A DNA stretch of 64,000 bases from Nitrosomonadales bacterium (lineage in GTDB: Bacteria > Pseudomonadota > Gammaproteobacteria > Burkholderiales > Gallionellaceae), in NCBI GenBank assembly GCA_016235045.1, contig JACRME010000001.1, positions 1 to 64,000 on the forward strand, given 5' to 3'. A program made the translations under genes and the position numbers. The notes below the pieces were generated by a model that saw nothing but the letters and a program-made list of their open reading frames with translations, made no database searches and was not told where the DNA came from. How positions within the stretch are numbered: the first letter of the stretch is position 1; the number at the start of each line of letters is the position of its first letter. This document shows, in pieces, positions 52,904 to 63,588 of the stretch.

Positions 52904-55900
52904 ATGCTTGCCAAGATAATCGACTGGTCGGCACACAACCGTTTCCTGGTGCTGCTCGCCACCCTATTCATCACGCTGGCGGGCATCTATGCGCTGGTTA
53001 AAACGCCGCTGGACGCGCTGCCCGACCTGTCCGACGTGCAGGTGATCGTCTACACCGAATATCCCGGACAGGCACCGCAAGTGGTGGAAGACCAGGTGAC
53101 CTATCCGCTCACCACGGCGATGCTGTCGGTGCCCAAGTCCAAGGTAGTGCGCGGCTTCTCGTTCTTTGGCGCCTCGTTCGTGTACGTGATCTTCGAGGAC
53201 GGCACCGACATCTACTGGGCGCGCTCGCGCGTACTGGAATACCTGAACAGCATCGCCGGGCGCATGCCCAAGGGCGTATCGCCGCAACTGGGGCCGGACG
53301 CCAGCGGCGTGGGCTGGGTCTATCAGTACGCCGTGCTCAGCGACAAGCACAACCTCGCCGAACTGCGCACCATGCAGGACTGGTATCTGCGCTATCAGTT
53401 GACCAAGGCGCACGGCGTGGCTGAAGTCGCTTCCGTCGGCGGCTTCGTGCAGCAGTACCAGGTGACGGTCGATCCGGTGAAACTGCGCGCTTACGGCATC
53501 CCGCTGGGCAAAATCTCGCAAGTGATCCGCGACTCGAACCGCGATGTCGGCGGGCGCGTGATTGAGATGGCCGAGACTGAGTATATGGTGCGCGGCAAAG
53601 GCTACCTGCGCGGCAAGAGCGACATCGAGAACCTGGTGGTGAAAGCGGAACGCGGTACACCGGTGCTGCTGCGCGACATCGCGCGAATCGAACTGGGTCC
53701 GGACGAACGCCGCGGCCTCGCCGAACTCGACGGCGAGGGCGAAGTGGTATCCGGCATCGCCATGGCGCGCTACGGCCAGAACGCGCTGGAGGTGATCCGG
53801 AATATCAAGGACAAGATCGCCGAGATCACGCCCGGCTTGCCGGAGGGCGTGAGCATCCGCGCAGTGTACGACCGCTCCGAATTGATCCAGCGCGCCATCG
53901 ACACGCTCAAGCGCACGCTGTTCGAGGAAGGACTGATCGTGGCGCTGGTGTGCATGGTGTTCCTGATGCACGCGCGCAGCGCGCTGGTCGCCATCATCAT
54001 GCTGCCCATCGGCGTGCTGATCGCCTTCATCGCCATGCGTTTTTTGAATCTGAATTCGAACATCATGAGTCTGGGCGGGATCGCGATTGCCATCGGGGCG
54101 ATGGTGGATGCGGCGATTGTGATGATCGAGAATGCGCACAAGCATCTGGAGCGGCTGGAGCACGCTACTAGCTCCCCTCGCCCACTCGTGGGAGAGGGGT
54201 TGGGGGAGAGGGGGATTTCGCTGTCAACTTCAAACCCTCTCCCTAACCCTCTCCCGCCAGCGGGAGAGGGGACTGTAGCCGAGCGCTCCGCCGCCATCCT
54301 CGCCGCCTGCAAGGAAGTCGGCCCTTCATTATTTTTCAGTTTGCTCATCATCACCGTCTCCTTCCTGCCGGTGTTCACGCTGGAAGCGCAGGAAGGCCGC
54401 CTTTTCGCGCCGCTGGCCTTCACCAAAACCTTCGCCATGGCCGGTGCCGCCCTGCTCTCGGTCACGCTGGTGCCGGTGCTGATGCTGCTGTTCATCAAGG
54501 GCAGGATCAAACCGGAAGCGGAGAACCCGCTGAACCGCTGGTTGATCGCGGGCTATCGCCCGCTCATCACCACCGTGATGGAATACAAGAAGACCACCCT
54601 CGCGGCCGCGGTGCTTGCATGCGCCGTGTCCGTCTATCCCGCCATGAAACTGGGCAGCGAGTTCATGCCGACGCTGAACGAAGGCACGCTGTTCTACATG
54701 CCCGCCTCATTGCCCGGCATGTCGGTCACCAAAGCCGCCGAGCTGCTGCAAACGCAGAACAAGATCATCAAGAGTTTCCCCGAGGTCGAGTCGGTGTACG
54801 GCAAGGCGGGTCGCGCGCAGACCGCCACCGACCCGGCGCCGCTGGAAATGTTCGAGACGGTGATCAACCTCAAGCCGCAGGAGGAATGGCGCGACGGCAT
54901 GGACACCGACAAGCTGATCGCCGAGATGGACCGTGCGCTGCAATTCCCCGGCGTGGCCAACTCGTGGACCATGCCGATCAAGGCGCGTATCGACATGCTC
55001 TCCACCGGCATCCGCACGCCCATCGGCATCAAGGTGTTCGGCAAGAACCTGGACGAGATGGAGCGTCTGGCCAAGCAGATCGAATCTGTGGTCAGGAACA
55101 TCCCCGGCACGACCAGCGCCTACGCAGAGCGCATCACCGGCGGTTTTTATCTCAACATCGAACCGGACCGGTTGGCACTGGCACGCTACGGGCTGAGCGT
55201 CGGCGAAGTGCAGGACGTGATCGCCACCGCGCTGGGCGGCGAGATGGTCACGACCACAGTTGAAGGGCTGGAACGTTTCGGTGTTGCAGTGCGTTATCCG
55301 CGCGAACTGCGCGGCACGCCGGAACAGATCGCGCGCGAGGTGCTGGTGCCGACCATGGACGGCGCGATGATCCCGTTGGGCCAGGTCGCCAAAGTCAGCA
55401 TCAGCAAGGGCGCACCGTCCATCCGCACCGAGAACGCCCTGCTCTCCGCCTACATCTATGTCGACATCCGCGAGCGCGACATCGGCTCCTACGTGGACGA
55501 AGCGCGCAAGGCGGTGGCCGAGCAGGTAAAGTTCCCGCCCGGCTACTACGCGACTTGGAGCGGGCAGTTCGAATACATGGAGCGCGCCCTCGCGAAGATG
55601 AAAATCGTGATTCCCATCACGCTGCTCATCATCTTCCTGTTGCTGTACCTCAACTTCAAGCGCGTCACCGAGTCGCTGGTGGTGATGCTGTCGGTGCCGT
55701 TCGCGCTGGTCGGCGGCGTGTGGCTGCTGTGGCTGCTCGACTACAACCTGAGCGTGGCCGTGGCGGTTGGCTTCATCGCGCTGGCGGGTGTGGCGGCGGA
55801 GACCGGCGTGGTGATGCTGATCTATCTGGAGAAAGCCTGGCAGGAAAAAATGGCGGAATGTGCAATACGCCCTCACCCTAACCCTCTCCCGCAAAGAGCC

Positions 55901-56272
55901 CCTCTCTCTAACTCTCTCCCGCAAGCGGGAGAAAGGACAAACGAGAAAGTCAATCTTGAATCCTTGGGCGAGGGGACAAACGACTCGCGGCTGCCCACCC
56001 GCGAGGATTTGCACGATGCCATCATGGAAGGCGCAGTGGAACGCGTGCGCCCCAAGATGATGACCGTGGTGGCGATCATGGCCGGCCTGCTGCCCATCCT
56101 GTGGGGAACCGGCACTGGCTCGGAAGTGATGCGCCGCATCGCCGCCCCCATGGTGGGTGGCATGGTCTCTTCCGCGGTGCTCACGCTGCTGGTGATCCCG
56201 GTGATCTATGCGCTGATCAAACAAGGCCAAACTTCTTCAACTACCCACTCCAACAGAAAGGAAACACCATGA
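52904..56272 (+). CDS. cusA: RND heavy-metal efflux pump, CusA/CzcA family, copper/silver type
   Basis: At 1122 residues this inner-membrane pump is longer than CusA (about 1047). It has the RND layout: first helix HNRFLVLLATLFITLAGIYAL, NSNIMSLGGIAIAIGAMVDAAIVMIENAHK in the first membrane half, and LAGVAAETGVVMLIYLEKAW in the second. Two in-frame palindromic insertions lengthen cytoplasmic loops at about residues 423-456 and 989-1011, where E. coli CusA also varies in length. It exports Cu+ or Ag+ with CusBC. The stop overlaps the CusF-like gene by ATGA. Cu versus Zn/Co specificity is inferred from CusF and CopA/CopB neighbours. Confidence 0.94.
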   Translation: MLAKIIDWSAHNRFLVLLATLFITLAGIYALVKTPLDALPDLSDVQVIVYTEYPGQAPQVVEDQVTYPLTTAMLSVPKSKVVRGFSFFGASFVYVIFEDGTDIYWARSRVLEYLNSIAGRMPKGVSPQLGPDASGVGWVYQYAVLSDKHNLAELRTMQDWYLRYQLTKAHGVAEVASVGGFVQQYQVTVDPVKLRAYGIPLGKISQVIRDSNRDVGGRVIEMAETEYMVRGKGYLRGKSDIENLVVKAERGTPVLLRDIARIELGPDERRGLAELDGEGEVVSGIAMARYGQNALEVIRNIKDKIAEITPGLPEGVSIRAVYDRSELIQRAIDTLKRTLFEEGLIVALVCMVFLMHARSALVAIIMLPIGVLIAFIAMRFLNLNSNIMSLGGIAIAIGAMVDAAIVMIENAHKHLERLEHATSSPRPLVGEGLGERGISLSTSNPLPNPLPPAGEGTVAERSAAILAACKEVGPSLFFSLLIITVSFLPVFTLEAQEGRLFAPLAFTKTFAMAGAALLSVTLVPVLMLLFIKGRIKPEAENPLNRWLIAGYRPLITTVMEYKKTTLAAAVLACAVSVYPAMKLGSEFMPTLNEGTLFYMPASLPGMSVTKAAELLQTQNKIIKSFPEVESVYGKAGRAQTATDPAPLEMFETVINLKPQEEWRDGMDTDKLIAEMDRALQFPGVANSWTMPIKARIDMLSTGIRTPIGIKVFGKNLDEMERLAKQIESVVRNIPGTTSAYAERITGGFYLNIEPDRLALARYGLSVGEVQDVIATALGGEMVTTTVEGLERFGVAVRYPRELRGTPEQIAREVLVPTMDGAMIPLGQVAKVSISKGAPSIRTENALLSAYIYVDIRERDIGSYVDEARKAVAEQVKFPPGYYATWSGQFEYMERALAKMKIVIPITLLIIFLLLYLNFKRVTESLVVMLSVPFALVGGVWLLWLLDYNLSVAVAVGFIALAGVAAETGVVMLIYLEKAWQEKMAECAIRPHPNPLPQRAPLSNSLPQAGERTNEKVNLESLGEGTNDSRLPTREDLHDAIMEGAVERVRPKMMTVVAIMAGLLPILWGTGTGSEVMRRIAAPMVGGMVSSAVLTLLVIPVIYALIKQGQTSSTTHSNRKETP
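54172..54271. repeat. C/T-rich palindromic element pair in frame within cusA (first site)
   Basis: Two inverted units, 54172-54214 (GTGGGAGAGGGGTTGGGGGA side) and 54235-54271 (CCCTAACCCTCTCCCGCC followed by AGCGGGAGAGGG), lie in the reading frame and encode RPLVGEGLGERG and PLPNPLPPAGEGTVAER in a cytoplasmic loop of CusA, about residue 423 onwards. They are the same family as the fadB and copB elements. Confidence 0.85.
55871..55936. repeat. C/T-rich palindromic element in frame within cusA (second site)
   Basis: The element CCCTAACCCTCTCCCGC, a repeated CTCTCTCTAACTCTCTCCC, then GCAAGCGGGAGAAAGG is read through as HPNPLPQRAPLSNSLPQAGER in the cytoplasmic loop just after LIYLEKAWQEKM. No stop is created. 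Confidence 0.85.
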
Positions 56273-56613
56273 ACAAACTGACTCTCGCATTTTTCTTCGC
56301 GTTGCTGGCGACCAGCGCCCTGGCCCGCGCCGCGTCAAACGAGCATGAGCAACATCACGATGCGTCGTCGCAACAGGCTCCGCAGACCGCCACTCACGTC
56401 GGCGTCGGCGTGCTGAAAGCAATAAACGCGAAAGACGCCAAAGTGCAGATCGCGCACGAGCCCATCGCCGCGCTGGGCTGGCCGTCGATGACCATGTGGT
56501 TCGTGTTGCGCGACCCTGTGCCGCAAGGCCTCAAGGCCGGTGACGCGGTGCGTTTTGAACTGATGCAAGGTGAAAGGAAACAGTGGGTGATCGTGAATAT
56601 CTCGCCCAAATAA
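56269..56613 (+). CDS. cusF: CusF-like periplasmic copper/silver-binding protein
   Basis: This 114-residue protein has a signal peptide (LTLAFFFALLATSALARA) and a CusF OB-fold domain, GVLKAINAKDAKVQIAHEPI, LGWPSMTMWFVL (the Met and Trp of the metal site) and VRFELMQGERKQWVIVNISPK. It delivers Cu+/Ag+ to CusB. It is translationally coupled to cusA (ATGA). A remnant of another such gene occurs at 63502-63573. Confidence 0.93.
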   Translation: MNKLTLAFFFALLATSALARAASNEHEQHHDASSQQAPQTATHVGVGVLKAINAKDAKVQIAHEPIAALGWPSMTMWFVLRDPVPQGLKAGDAVRFELMQGERKQWVIVNISPK

Positions 56614-56796
56614 ACAACCACCCGCGAAAGGGACAAAACGAACACGCCCGGTTTGCCCGCGCTGGCGCTCGCCCGGCATGGCAGAGATGGAAAAGGAACT
56701 CTGACCGTTTACGCATTGCCGAAAGACGGAGAATATCCGTGCGGATTCTCGGTCGGGTAGCACGGTTTCATGCCGGACATGAAGAAGGAGAACAGA

Positions 56797-56991
56797 ATGA
56801 AGCGATACCAGACAGGTGAAGCCATGCTGGTGGTGATGGTGGTGATGATGACCATTGTGTTCTTGTCGCGCGGTCACATGGGCATGATGGGACCCGGCCC
56901 TGCGGCACATCCGGCGGAAGCGACGCCACCGGGCCAGACCGTTCCGGCGGCAAAACCGGCACCCGATGCGTCATCCGAACCTCAACGTTGA
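56797..56991 (+). CDS. Small membrane protein with Met/His motifs
   Basis: AAGGAGAACAG before the ATG at 56797 gives a 64-residue protein with one membrane helix (AMLVVMVVMMTIVFL), a GHMGMMGPG motif and a Pro/Ala-rich tail. I do not know the family. Such small proteins are common in copper resistance clusters. It lies between CusF and the DUF2231 gene, presumably in the same operon. Confidence 0.65.
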   Translation: MKRYQTGEAMLVVMVVMMTIVFLSRGHMGMMGPGPAAHPAEATPPGQTVPAAKPAPDASSEPQR

Positions 56992-57016
56992 ACGTTACTG
57001 ACCCGAGGAGGCGATC

Positions 57017-57526
57017 ATGATCGAAGTGATTCCGAATTTTCATCCATTGTTCGTGCATTTCCCGATTGCACTGATATCCGTGTCGGCATTCTTCCATCTG
57101 GCAGCCCGACTGTTGTCCGGGCAGCCTCGCTACGCGTCCCCTTGTGCCGTGCTCGCCCATGCCACGCTGTGGCTGGGTGCGCTGGCGGCCTTGCCGACCG
57201 CCGCGCTGGGATGGCTGGCCTCCAATTCGGTGGAGCACGACGAGGCCGGGCATGCCGCGATGTTGCTGCATAGGTCCTGGGCACTGGTAACCGTGCTGGC
57301 ATTGATCGTCCTGGCCAGCTTGGATGCCTGGCGCAACAAAGTAGATGCAACCCCCGCATGGTCATTCACAACTGCTGTGATCCTGGCCTGGGCGCTCGTT
57401 GCCAGCACGGCATGGCATGGCGCCGAGCTGGTCTATCGGCACGGTCTGGGGGTGATTGCCGCAACAGCCCCGAGTGAAAGCGGCGAACACGAACACCAGC
57501 ACGAAGCCGCACCGCACGCGCATTGA
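57017..57526 (+). CDS. DUF2231-type membrane protein with His-rich tail
   Basis: This 169-residue integral membrane protein has four predicted helices and the DUF2231 start NFHPLFVHFPIALISVSAFFHL, plus WHGAELVYRHGLG. The C-terminus HEHQHEAAPHAH may bind metal. DUF2231 proteins occur in metal resistance and haem-related contexts, with no established function that I know. GAGGAGG precedes the ATG. Confidence 0.8.
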   Translation: MIEVIPNFHPLFVHFPIALISVSAFFHLAARLLSGQPRYASPCAVLAHATLWLGALAALPTAALGWLASNSVEHDEAGHAAMLLHRSWALVTVLALIVLASLDAWRNKVDATPAWSFTTAVILAWALVASTAWHGAELVYRHGLGVIAATAPSESGEHEHQHEAAPHAH

Positions 57527-57615
57527 ATGCATTTCAACATCCGGAAAGGAGGTCGCTGGGCACATACAACTTTGCTTGCAACGCGTTTTAACCTTCAACT
57601 ACCAAGGAGAATAAA

Positions 57616-57876
57616 ATGAAACTGAAAACAGCCCTGCTCGCCGCCACACTGGCCACATTCGCCGCATCCGTCCCTGTCGCCTATGCCGATCATCATATGG
57701 GCGCCAAGGAGGAAGCCGCCAAAGAGAAAAAGGCGGACACCAAGAAAACCGTGAAGAAGCACAGTCATGCCGAGGAAAAAAGCGGCATGCCGATGCCAGA
57801 GCCTGCCTCCGGCGTGGGCAAGCAAGATTCCATGCAAAAGATGGATATGCATGACCACACCAAAGACAGGCACTGA
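57616..57876 (+). CDS. Small exported Lys/His/Met-rich protein
   Basis: This 86-residue protein has a signal peptide (LLAATLATFAASVPVAYA) and then a hydrophilic region with DHHMGAKEEAAKEKKAD, KKHSHAEEKSGMPMPEP and MQKMDMHDHTKD. Periplasmic copper binding is inferred from the Met and His pattern. AAGGAGAATAAA lies before the start. It lies between the DUF2231 and P-type ATPase genes. Confidence 0.75.
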   Translation: MKLKTALLAATLATFAASVPVAYADHHMGAKEEAAKEKKADTKKTVKKHSHAEEKSGMPMPEPASGVGKQDSMQKMDMHDHTKDRH

Positions 57877-57997
57877 GTACTTCATCCCGATGTGCGGCGG
57901 GGAATGCATCACCCGTCCGCACACCGGATGAATCGCCCGAGTGCCGGATGTGTTTCCTGAAGCGAAGGGGGTTACTGAAGAACGCGAGGTGGATGCC

Positions 57998-60391
<2,394 letters not shown>

Positions 60392-60432
60392 TCCACCAGC
60401 CGATTGGGTAATTTGATCCTAGAAAAGCAGTT

Positions 60433-60569
60433 AGCCACAGAGGACACAGAGATCACAGAGAAAAACCAAAGACTAATAGCGCGTGAGTGTTTCACCGTTT
60501 TGGTGAGCCTGCGAAATGCGGAAACGCTACACACACTCTCTCTGTGTTCTCTGTGATCTCTGTGGCTGG
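60433..60569. repeat. CACAGAG-type inverted repeat pair (copy 2)
   Basis: Two facing arms, 60433-60467 and 60535-60569, of CACAGAG/CTCTGTG units lie in the gap between the P-type ATPase and the multicopper oxidase genes. They match the element at 9052-9173, and such units are dispersed in many bacterial genomes. The gap contains no gene. Confidence 0.8.
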
Positions 60570-60605
60570 AACTGAGGTTTTTAGGTTGATTGGGGGATAT
60601 CCATC

Positions 60606-62462
60606 ATGAAAGCACATTCGCTGTTCTCTCCCGCCATACCCGACCTGCCGCGCCGCCGGTTCGTTCAGGGGCTTGCGGCGGGCGGCATCCTGCTCGGCAT
60701 GGCCGCCTTCGTCAAACCCGCCTGGGCGCGCACCGCCGACACCGCAAGCGGCAGCGCTCCGGTGCTCACCGGCACCGAGTTCGATCTCACCATCGCGGAG
60801 ACGCCGGTCAATTTCACCGGCAGACCGCGCCTGGCCACCACGATCAACGGCTCCATCCCCGCCCCCACGTTGCGCTGGCGCGAGGGCGACATCGTCACCC
60901 TGCGCGTCACCAACCGTCTCGCCGAGGACTCTTCCATCCATTGGCACGGCATCCTCCTGCCATATCAAATGGACGGCGTGCCGGGCATCAGCTTCACGGG
61001 CATCGCGCCGGGGGAAACCGTTACCTATCGCTTCAAGGTGGCGCAGAGCGGCACCTACTGGTACCACTCCCATTCCGGCATGCAGGAGCAGACCGGCATG
61101 TACGGCGCCATCGTCATCGACCCGGCCGGCGCCGACCCGATCCGCGCCGACCGCGACTACGTGGTGCAGTTGTCCGACTGGAGCGATGAAGACCCGATGC
61201 GCGTGTTCCACAAGCTCAAGATGCAGAGCGACTACTACAACTTCAACCAGCCCACGGCGGCCGATTTCTTCCGTGATGTGTCGCGCGACGGCCTCAAGTC
61301 CGCGCTCGACAAACGCAAAATGTGGAATGAGATGCGCATGAACCCGACCGATCTGGCCGATGTTTCCGCGTACACCTACACCTACCTGATGAACGGCACC
61401 ACGCCCACCGGCAACTGGACCGGGCTGTTCCGCCCCGGCGAGACGGTGCGGCTGCGCTTCATCAACTCGGGTGCGATGACTTTCTTCGATGTGCGCATAC
61501 CCGGACTCAAGATGACGGTGGTGCAGGCCGATGGCCAGAACGTCGAACCGGTCGATGTGGATGAAATCCGTATCGGCGTGGCCGAGACCTATGACGTGCT
61601 GGTCACGCCGGTTGACGCCGCCTGCACAATCTTCGCCCAGGCGATGGACCGCACCGGCTATGCGCGCGGTACGCTGGCAACTCAGGCCGGCATGACGGCT
61701 GCGGTTCCCGCGCCGGACAAACCCGAACCACTCGGTATGGGGGACATGATGGGCGACATGGGCGGCGGCATGGCGGCGATGGATCACGGCAACATGGAGG
61801 GCATGAATCATGGCGGCATGGAAGGCATGGACCACGGCAGCATGGAGCGCATGGACCACGGCAGCATGGCCGGTATGGACCATGGCGGCATGGCCATGGA
61901 TCACAGTGCGCACGGCGGCGGCATGGCGACGAGCGAACCCGTTCCGGTGCGCCATGCCCGCAGCGAATACGGCCCGAGCACCGACATGCGCGTGGATACG
62001 CCGCGCACCAACCTGGACGACCCCGGCATCGGTCTGCGCAACAACGGCCGCCGCGTCCTGACCTACGCCGACCTGCACACCCTCGGCGGGCCGATCGATG
62101 CGCGCGCCCCCCTGCGCGAGATCGAGCTGCATCTCACCGGCAACATGGAACGTTACGCCTGGTCGCTCGACGGCCTCGAGTTCGGCAAATCCACGCCCGT
62201 GCATTTCCGCCAGGGCGAGCGCCTGCGCGTGATCCTGGTCAACGACACGATGATGACCCATCCCATGCACCTGCACGGCATGTGGAGCGAACTGGAAAGC
62301 GCGGACGGAAACTTCCAGGTGCGCAAGCACACCGTCAACGTGCAACCGGCGCAGCGCATCGCCTTTCTCGTCACCGCCGACGCCCCGGGCCGCTGGGCTT
62401 GGCACTGCCACCTGCTCTTGCACATGCATGCGGGCATGTTCCGCGAAGTGGTCGTGGCCTGA
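60606..62462 (+). CDS. copA: Periplasmic multicopper oxidase, CopA family
   Basis: This 618-residue protein has a twin-arginine signal (PRRRFVQGLAAGGILLGMAAF), and the four copper-binding motifs: HWHGILLP, WYHSHSGMQEQTGMYG, HPMHLHGMWSE and AWHCHLLLHMHAGMF. Residues about 376-440 are a Met/His/Gly repeat region built on MDHGxM units (MEGMNHGGMEGMDHGSMERM). CopA oxidises Cu+ in the periplasm and is a key copper resistance enzyme. The start at 60606 is preferred. It should be transcribed with copB downstream. Confidence 0.95.
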   Translation: MKAHSLFSPAIPDLPRRRFVQGLAAGGILLGMAAFVKPAWARTADTASGSAPVLTGTEFDLTIAETPVNFTGRPRLATTINGSIPAPTLRWREGDIVTLRVTNRLAEDSSIHWHGILLPYQMDGVPGISFTGIAPGETVTYRFKVAQSGTYWYHSHSGMQEQTGMYGAIVIDPAGADPIRADRDYVVQLSDWSDEDPMRVFHKLKMQSDYYNFNQPTAADFFRDVSRDGLKSALDKRKMWNEMRMNPTDLADVSAYTYTYLMNGTTPTGNWTGLFRPGETVRLRFINSGAMTFFDVRIPGLKMTVVQADGQNVEPVDVDEIRIGVAETYDVLVTPVDAACTIFAQAMDRTGYARGTLATQAGMTAAVPAPDKPEPLGMGDMMGDMGGGMAAMDHGNMEGMNHGGMEGMDHGSMERMDHGSMAGMDHGGMAMDHSAHGGGMATSEPVPVRHARSEYGPSTDMRVDTPRTNLDDPGIGLRNNGRRVLTYADLHTLGGPIDARAPLREIELHLTGNMERYAWSLDGLEFGKSTPVHFRQGERLRVILVNDTMMTHPMHLHGMWSELESADGNFQVRKHTVNVQPAQRIAFLVTADAPGRWAWHCHLLLHMHAGMFREVVVA

Positions 62463-62492
62463 ATGCGGTGCCATCGGACAACGGAGAACAAA

Positions 62493-63452
62493 ATGACGAA
62501 CAACCGAACGGGCATTGCAAGTGTTCCACCCTTGATAATGAAACCCGCCATGCCCGTTTCCCTCTCCCCAACCCTCTCCCGCAAGCGGGCGAGGGGGCGA
62601 ACGAATCGCTGCGCAAGTTTTACGTTAATGCTTATCACTGCCGCCGTATTGGCGCTGGGCGCAACTTCCGTCCGGGCGGAAGAGGCCATGCCGGGCATGG
62701 ATCAAGGCGCGATGGATCACGGCCACATGCAGGGCGGCAGCGCCCCACCCGATGCGCGCGACCCGCATGCCTACTCGGGGGGCCAGGACTTCGGCCCGAT
62801 TCCGCGACCGCGTATGGGGGACGAGGAAAATTTCGGCTCGCTGCTGATCGACCGGCTCGAACGTGTGCACGCGCGCGGCAACTCGTCCACGGCGTATGAG
62901 CTGCAGGCCCGCTTCGGACGCGACTATGACCGCGCCGTGCTCAAGGCCGAGGGCGACATCGACGGCGGCAAACTGCACGATGCGCACACCGAATTGCTTT
63001 GGGGGCACGCGCTGGCCGCCTACTGGGACACGCAACTCGGCGTGCGCTACGACAGCGGCACCGCGCCGGGCCGTGGCTGGCTGTCCTTCGGCATCCAGGG
63101 CCTGGCGCCCTACTGGTTCGAAGTGGACGCCACCGCTTATGTCGGCACACAGGGACGCACGGCATTCCGGTTTGCGGCGGAATACGAGTTGCTGCTGACG
63201 CAGAAGCTGGTTTTGCAACCGCGCATGGAAGCGAATTTCTATGGCCGGGGCGACGCCGCGCGCGCACTGGGCAGCGGCTTGTCCGATCTTGCCGTTGGGG
63301 TGCGCCTGCGCTACGAGATACGGCGCGAGTTCGCCCCCTACATCGGCGTAGAACAAGCTGCCAGGTTCGGGGGAACCGCGGATTACGCGCGGGCCGCCGG
63401 TGAAGACGCCAACGTGACGCAAGTCGTCGCCGGGGTGCGATTCTGGTACTGA
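62493..63452 (+). CDS. copB: Outer membrane copper-resistance protein CopB
   Basis: This 319-residue protein has an N-terminal signal peptide core only from about residue 46 (LMLITAAVLALGATSVRA), a Met-rich linker (AMPGMDQGAMDHGHMQGG), and a CopB beta-barrel: GSLLIDRLERVHARGNSSTAYELQARFGRDYDRAVLKAEGD, LWGHALAAYWDTQLGVRYDSG and GYFIGVEQAARFGG-like end. The first 45 codons include a palindromic insertion (62560-62597) between the GGAG-served start at 62493 and the signal peptide, so the ATG at 62628 may be the real start. CopB works with CopA in the periplasm. Confidence 0.88.
   Translation: MTNNRTGIASVPPLIMKPAMPVSLSPTLSRKRARGRTNRCASFTLMLITAAVLALGATSVRAEEAMPGMDQGAMDHGHMQGGSAPPDARDPHAYSGGQDFGPIPRPRMGDEENFGSLLIDRLERVHARGNSSTAYELQARFGRDYDRAVLKAEGDIDGGKLHDAHTELLWGHALAAYWDTQLGVRYDSGTAPGRGWLSFGIQGLAPYWFEVDATAYVGTQGRTAFRFAAEYELLLTQKLVLQPRMEANFYGRGDAARALGSGLSDLAVGVRLRYEIRREFAPYIGVEQAARFGGTADYARAAGEDANVTQVVAGVRFWY
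62560..62597. repeat. C/T-rich palindromic element in frame at the start of copB
   Basis: CCTCTCCCCAACCCTCTCCC then GCAAGCGGGCGAGGGGG lies between the copB start and its signal peptide and is read as SLSPTLSRKRARGR. It belongs to the family inserted in fadB and cusA. Confidence 0.85.
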
Positions 63453-63501
63453 GTCCCTCATTCTCATGGGATGATGTGGGCTCGATATAATCTCGGCGAT
63501 A

Positions 63502-63573
63502 GCATTCCGCTTTGAAATGATGCAGGGCGACAAAAATCAGTGGATGATTGTAAAAATCAGCCCCAAGAATTAA
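63502..63573 (+). pseudogene. Remnant of a CusF-like gene (C-terminal end only)
   Basis: The frame ending at 63573 reads AFRFEMMQGDKNQWMIVKISPKN and stop, closely matching the C-terminus of the intact CusF-like protein (VRFELMQGERKQWVIVNISPK, 56269-56613). No start, signal peptide or metal-site region lies upstream; the preceding bases after the copB stop are noncoding. It is therefore a deletion remnant. Confidence 0.75.
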
Positions 63574-63588
63574 TAACTGGAGAGGGAA

